From positions 1 through 64,000 of the forward strand of contig WRDF01000004.1 in the NCBI GenBank assembly GCA_009783565.1: a stretch of DNA of 64,000 nucleotides, given 5' to 3'. The notes under the pieces were generated by a model. The model was not told the origin of the DNA. It saw nothing but the letters and a program-made list of their open reading frames with translations, and searched no databases. A program made the position numbers and the translations under genes. The DNA comes from Rikenellaceae bacterium. GTDB lineage: Bacteria; Bacteroidota; Bacteroidia; Bacteroidales; Rikenellaceae. Below, in pieces: positions 62,159-64,000 of this stretch (its first letter is position 1; every line of letters begins with the position of its first letter).

Positions 62159-62557
62159 ATGCCAACTATCCAACAGTTAGTACGCAAGGGAAGAGTTGCG
62201 ATCGTGGAGAAGAGCAAGTCTCCGGCGCTTGATTCGTGTCCGCAGCGTAGAGGAGTGTGCGTGCGTGTCTATACCACTACACCCAAGAAGCCGAACTCGG
62301 CGATGCGCAAAGTGGCGCGCGTAAGGCTCACCAACAGCAAGGAGGTGAACGCATACATTCCGGGCGAGGGTCACAACCTGCAAGAGCACTCGATCGTTCT
62401 GGTGCGCGGCGGCAGGGTGAAAGACCTTCCCGGCGTGCGCTATCACCTGGTGCGCGGTGCGCTCGACTCGGCAGGCGTGGACAAACGCCGTCAGCGTCGC
62501 TCGAAATACGGCGCGAAGAGGCCGAAAGCGGGCAAGGCTGCTCCGGGCAAGAAATAA
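62159..62557 (+). CDS. rpsL: 30S ribosomal protein S12
   Basis: S12 lines the decoding centre. The 132 residues start [15 protein letters not shown] 62159 is the universal start, and the longer frame to 62015 is rejected. The streptomycin-critical segments [16 protein letters not shown] and [29 protein letters not shown] are intact, with Lys at the classic resistance positions (KKPN and VKDLP), so no resistance substitution is visible. First gene of the str operon. Confidence 0.97.
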   Translation: MPTIQQLVRKGRVAIVEKSKSPALDSCPQRRGVCVRVYTTTPKKPNSAMRKVARVRLTNSKEVNAYIPGEGHNLQEHSIVLVRGGRVKDLPGVRYHLVRGALDSAGVDKRRQRRSKYGAKRPKAGKAAPGKK

Positions 62558-62613
62558 TGCTTTCGAGGGGCGGATTAAGCCTTAACGATGGCAACGAGGA
62601 GTCAAAAGACACT

Positions 62614-62680
62614 CTGACAAAACAAAGAACAACGAAAAAGTGCGAAGGGCGCGCACAAATAAAACGCCCTGACAAAACAA
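62614..62680 (+). promoter_or_regulatory. Possible S7 autoregulatory region between rpsL and rpsG
   Basis: The 125-nt spacer has two copies of CTGACAAAACAA (62614-62625 and 62669-62680) and a GGGCG/CGCCC stem (62647-62651 with 62665-62669) just before rpsG. In E. coli, S7 binds the rpsL-rpsG spacer; here it is only a candidate. Confidence 0.4.
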
Positions 62681-62682
62681 CA

Positions 62683-63159
62683 ATGAGAAAAACAAAGCCT
62701 AAAAAGCGAATTCTACTTCCGGATCCCAAGTTCGGCGACGTGCAGGTAACACGGTTCGTGAACAACTTGATGCTGGATGGCAAGAAGAGTATTGCCTACA
62801 CGATTTTCTACGATTCGTTGAACATCATAGGCGAGAAGATGAAGGATGCAGACAAGGCGCCTGTCGAAGTTTGGAAGCAGGCACTGGAAAACATCACGCC
62901 TCAGGTGGAGGTTAAATCGCGCCGCGTGGGCGGAGCGACGTTTCAGGTGCCTATGGAGGTGAGACCCGAGCGCAAAGTTTCTATCAGCATGAAAAACCTT
63001 GTACTTTATTCTCGTAAGCGCGCGGGACGTTCGATGGCCGAAAAACTTGCAGGAGAGATCATGGCGGCATATAATCAGGAAGGTGCTGCTTACAAACGTA
63101 AGGAAGAGATGCACCGTATGGCCGATGCCAATAAGGCATTCGCACATTTCAGATTCTAA
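62683..63159 (+). CDS. rpsG: 30S ribosomal protein S7
   Basis: S7 nucleates the 30S head and contacts tRNA at the E site. The 158 residues start [48 protein letters not shown] and include [22 protein letters not shown] and [44 protein letters not shown]-type C-terminus. ATG 62683 is the family start; the open frame extends upstream in the rpsL region but is not used. Confidence 0.97.
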   Translation: MRKTKPKKRILLPDPKFGDVQVTRFVNNLMLDGKKSIAYTIFYDSLNIIGEKMKDADKAPVEVWKQALENITPQVEVKSRRVGGATFQVPMEVRPERKVSISMKNLVLYSRKRAGRSMAEKLAGEIMAAYNQEGAAYKRKEEMHRMADANKAFAHFRF

Positions 63160-63189
63160 CAGCGGAAGGGGGAAGAGAAGAGAGTAAGG

Positions 63190-64000
63190 ATGGCAACAAG
63201 AGATCTGAAATATACGAGGAACATCGGCATCATGGCTCACATCGATGCGGGCAAAACCACGACGTCGGAGCGCATTCTGTTCTACACGGGCAAGACCTAC
63301 AAAATCGGAGAGACCCACGAAGGGACGGCGACGATGGACTGGATGGCCCAGGAACAGGAACGCGGGATCACGATCACGTCGGCTGCGACGACGGCGTTCT
63401 GGAAGTACCGCGACCAGATGTACCAGATGAATATCATCGACACGCCAGGTCACGTGGACTTCACGGTGGAGGTGGAGCGTTCGCTGAGGGTGCTGGACGG
63501 CGCGATTGCGACGTTCTGTGCCGTAGGCGGCGTCGAGCCGCAGTCGGAGACCGTGTGGCGGCAGGCCGATAAATATGCCGTTCCGCGTATCGGGTACGTA
63601 AATAAGATGGACCGCACGGGGGCTGATTTTCTTGCGGTATGCACGCAGGTGCACGAGCGGCTGGGAGCTAATGCCATGCCGGTGGCAATGCCTATCGGCG
63701 CGGAAGATAAATTCCGTGGAATAGTAGACCTTATATATAATAGGGCGCTCATATACCACGAAGACAAGAAGCAGGAACTCGTCAATTATACATACGAGGA
63801 TATCCCGGCGGAGATGAAAGCCGAGTGCGAAGAGTGGCGCAATAAGCTCATCGAGGAGGTGGCGACGCTCGACGACGCACTCATGGAGAAGTTCTTCGAC
63901 GACCCGGCCTCGATCACTCCCGAAGAGTTGATCGCAGCGGTGCGCAAAGCGACCATCGAAATGGCTATTGTCCCGATGCTGTGCGGCTCGTCGTTCAAGA
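63190..64000 (+). CDS. fusA: Elongation factor G (N-terminal 270 codons; window ends)
   Basis: EF-G catalyses translocation. The visible part starts [34 protein letters not shown] (G1), followed by [27 protein letters not shown] (G2), [10 protein letters not shown] (G3), [11 protein letters not shown] (G4) and the G' insertion (about 180-260). The gene runs off the window at base 64000. It is 30 nt after rpsG in the str operon. Confidence 0.97.
   Translation, partial: MATRDLKYTRNIGIMAHIDAGKTTTSERILFYTGKTYKIGETHEGTATMDWMAQEQERGITITSAATTAFWKYRDQMYQMNIIDTPGHVDFTVEVERSLRVLDGAIATFCAVGGVEPQSETVWRQADKYAVPRIGYVNKMDRTGADFLAVCTQVHERLGANAMPVAMPIGAEDKFRGIVDLIYNRALIYHEDKKQELVNYTYEDIPAEMKAECEEWRNKLIEEVATLDDALMEKFFDDPASITPEELIAAVRKATIEMAIVPMLCGSSFK

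Overview
The window looks like ordinary chromosome from a member of the Bacteroidota, most likely Bacteroidales. The composition (GC somewhat above 50% by eye) and gene set would fit a Rikenellaceae/Alistipes-like bacterium, but that is a guess. Support comes from the promoters (many TAnnTTTG -7 boxes, the type read by the Bacteroidota primary sigma factor, which is itself encoded at 55328-56191), a Bat-type operon, DUF4199 and DUF4293 proteins, BACON-domain and 6-bladed propeller lipoproteins, an ExbB/ExbD cluster of Bacteroidota layout, and a Rho factor with a large charged insertion. There is no rRNA, prophage, CRISPR array or insertion sequence.

Layout. 1-6000: end of an unknown gene, an orphan HsdR-N-like protein with a structured leader, a glycosyltransferase, an LpxL-type acyltransferase overlapping a lipid methyltransferase-like gene, an apparently exported KduI, and rsmI. 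6046-14061: a giant alpha-2-macroglobulin lipoprotein divergent from pbpC. 14102-18058: a Pro/Ala-rich protein, rho, ribH, rnpA, yidD. 18175-24168: moxR/DUF58/Bat genes interrupted by a propeller lipoprotein. 24178-34877: rfbD, an M20 amidohydrolase, a 1024-residue BACON surface lipoprotein, mgtA, metK and an AraC regulator. 35117-38308: infC and the exbB/exbD operon. 38596-46675: nucleoside kinase, an sdhC without sdhAB, an RluA-type synthase, hemW, a Sua5-type gene, DUF4199/glycosyltransferase/DUF4293, pfkA. 46819-53582: tRNA-Glu, rpsT, a TPR protein, recF-dciA, an M3 peptidase, hpf, xer. 53739-61853: htrA, the primary sigma factor, bioD, an ECF sigma factor, galE, an XRE regulator, a structured RNA candidate, lpxK, a purine nucleoside phosphorylase. 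62159-64000: start of the str operon (rpsL, rpsG, fusA).

The most unusual material is non-coding. (1) A short alternating purine/pyrimidine palindrome (CACACGCGTGTG and variants), often followed by TTTCCAGCCTGCCGGA, sits at or within a few bases of the stop codon of about twenty genes and is often joined to a hairpin whose termini begin GTCAT. In three genes it encodes the C-terminal tail. (2) A 5'-leader element occurs three times (metK, the Sua5-type gene, the M20 amidohydrolase). It always starts its ATG exactly 17 nt after a TAnnTTTG box, encodes MR(V/M)PQG(T/I)F and folds into a GCAA-loop hairpin with a compensated base pair. (3) Two long imperfect hairpins look like structured RNAs, one of them possibly 6S-like (59440-59642), the other in the leader of the HsdR-N-like gene (1389-1501).

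All functional names come from reading motifs by eye; no database search was possible.
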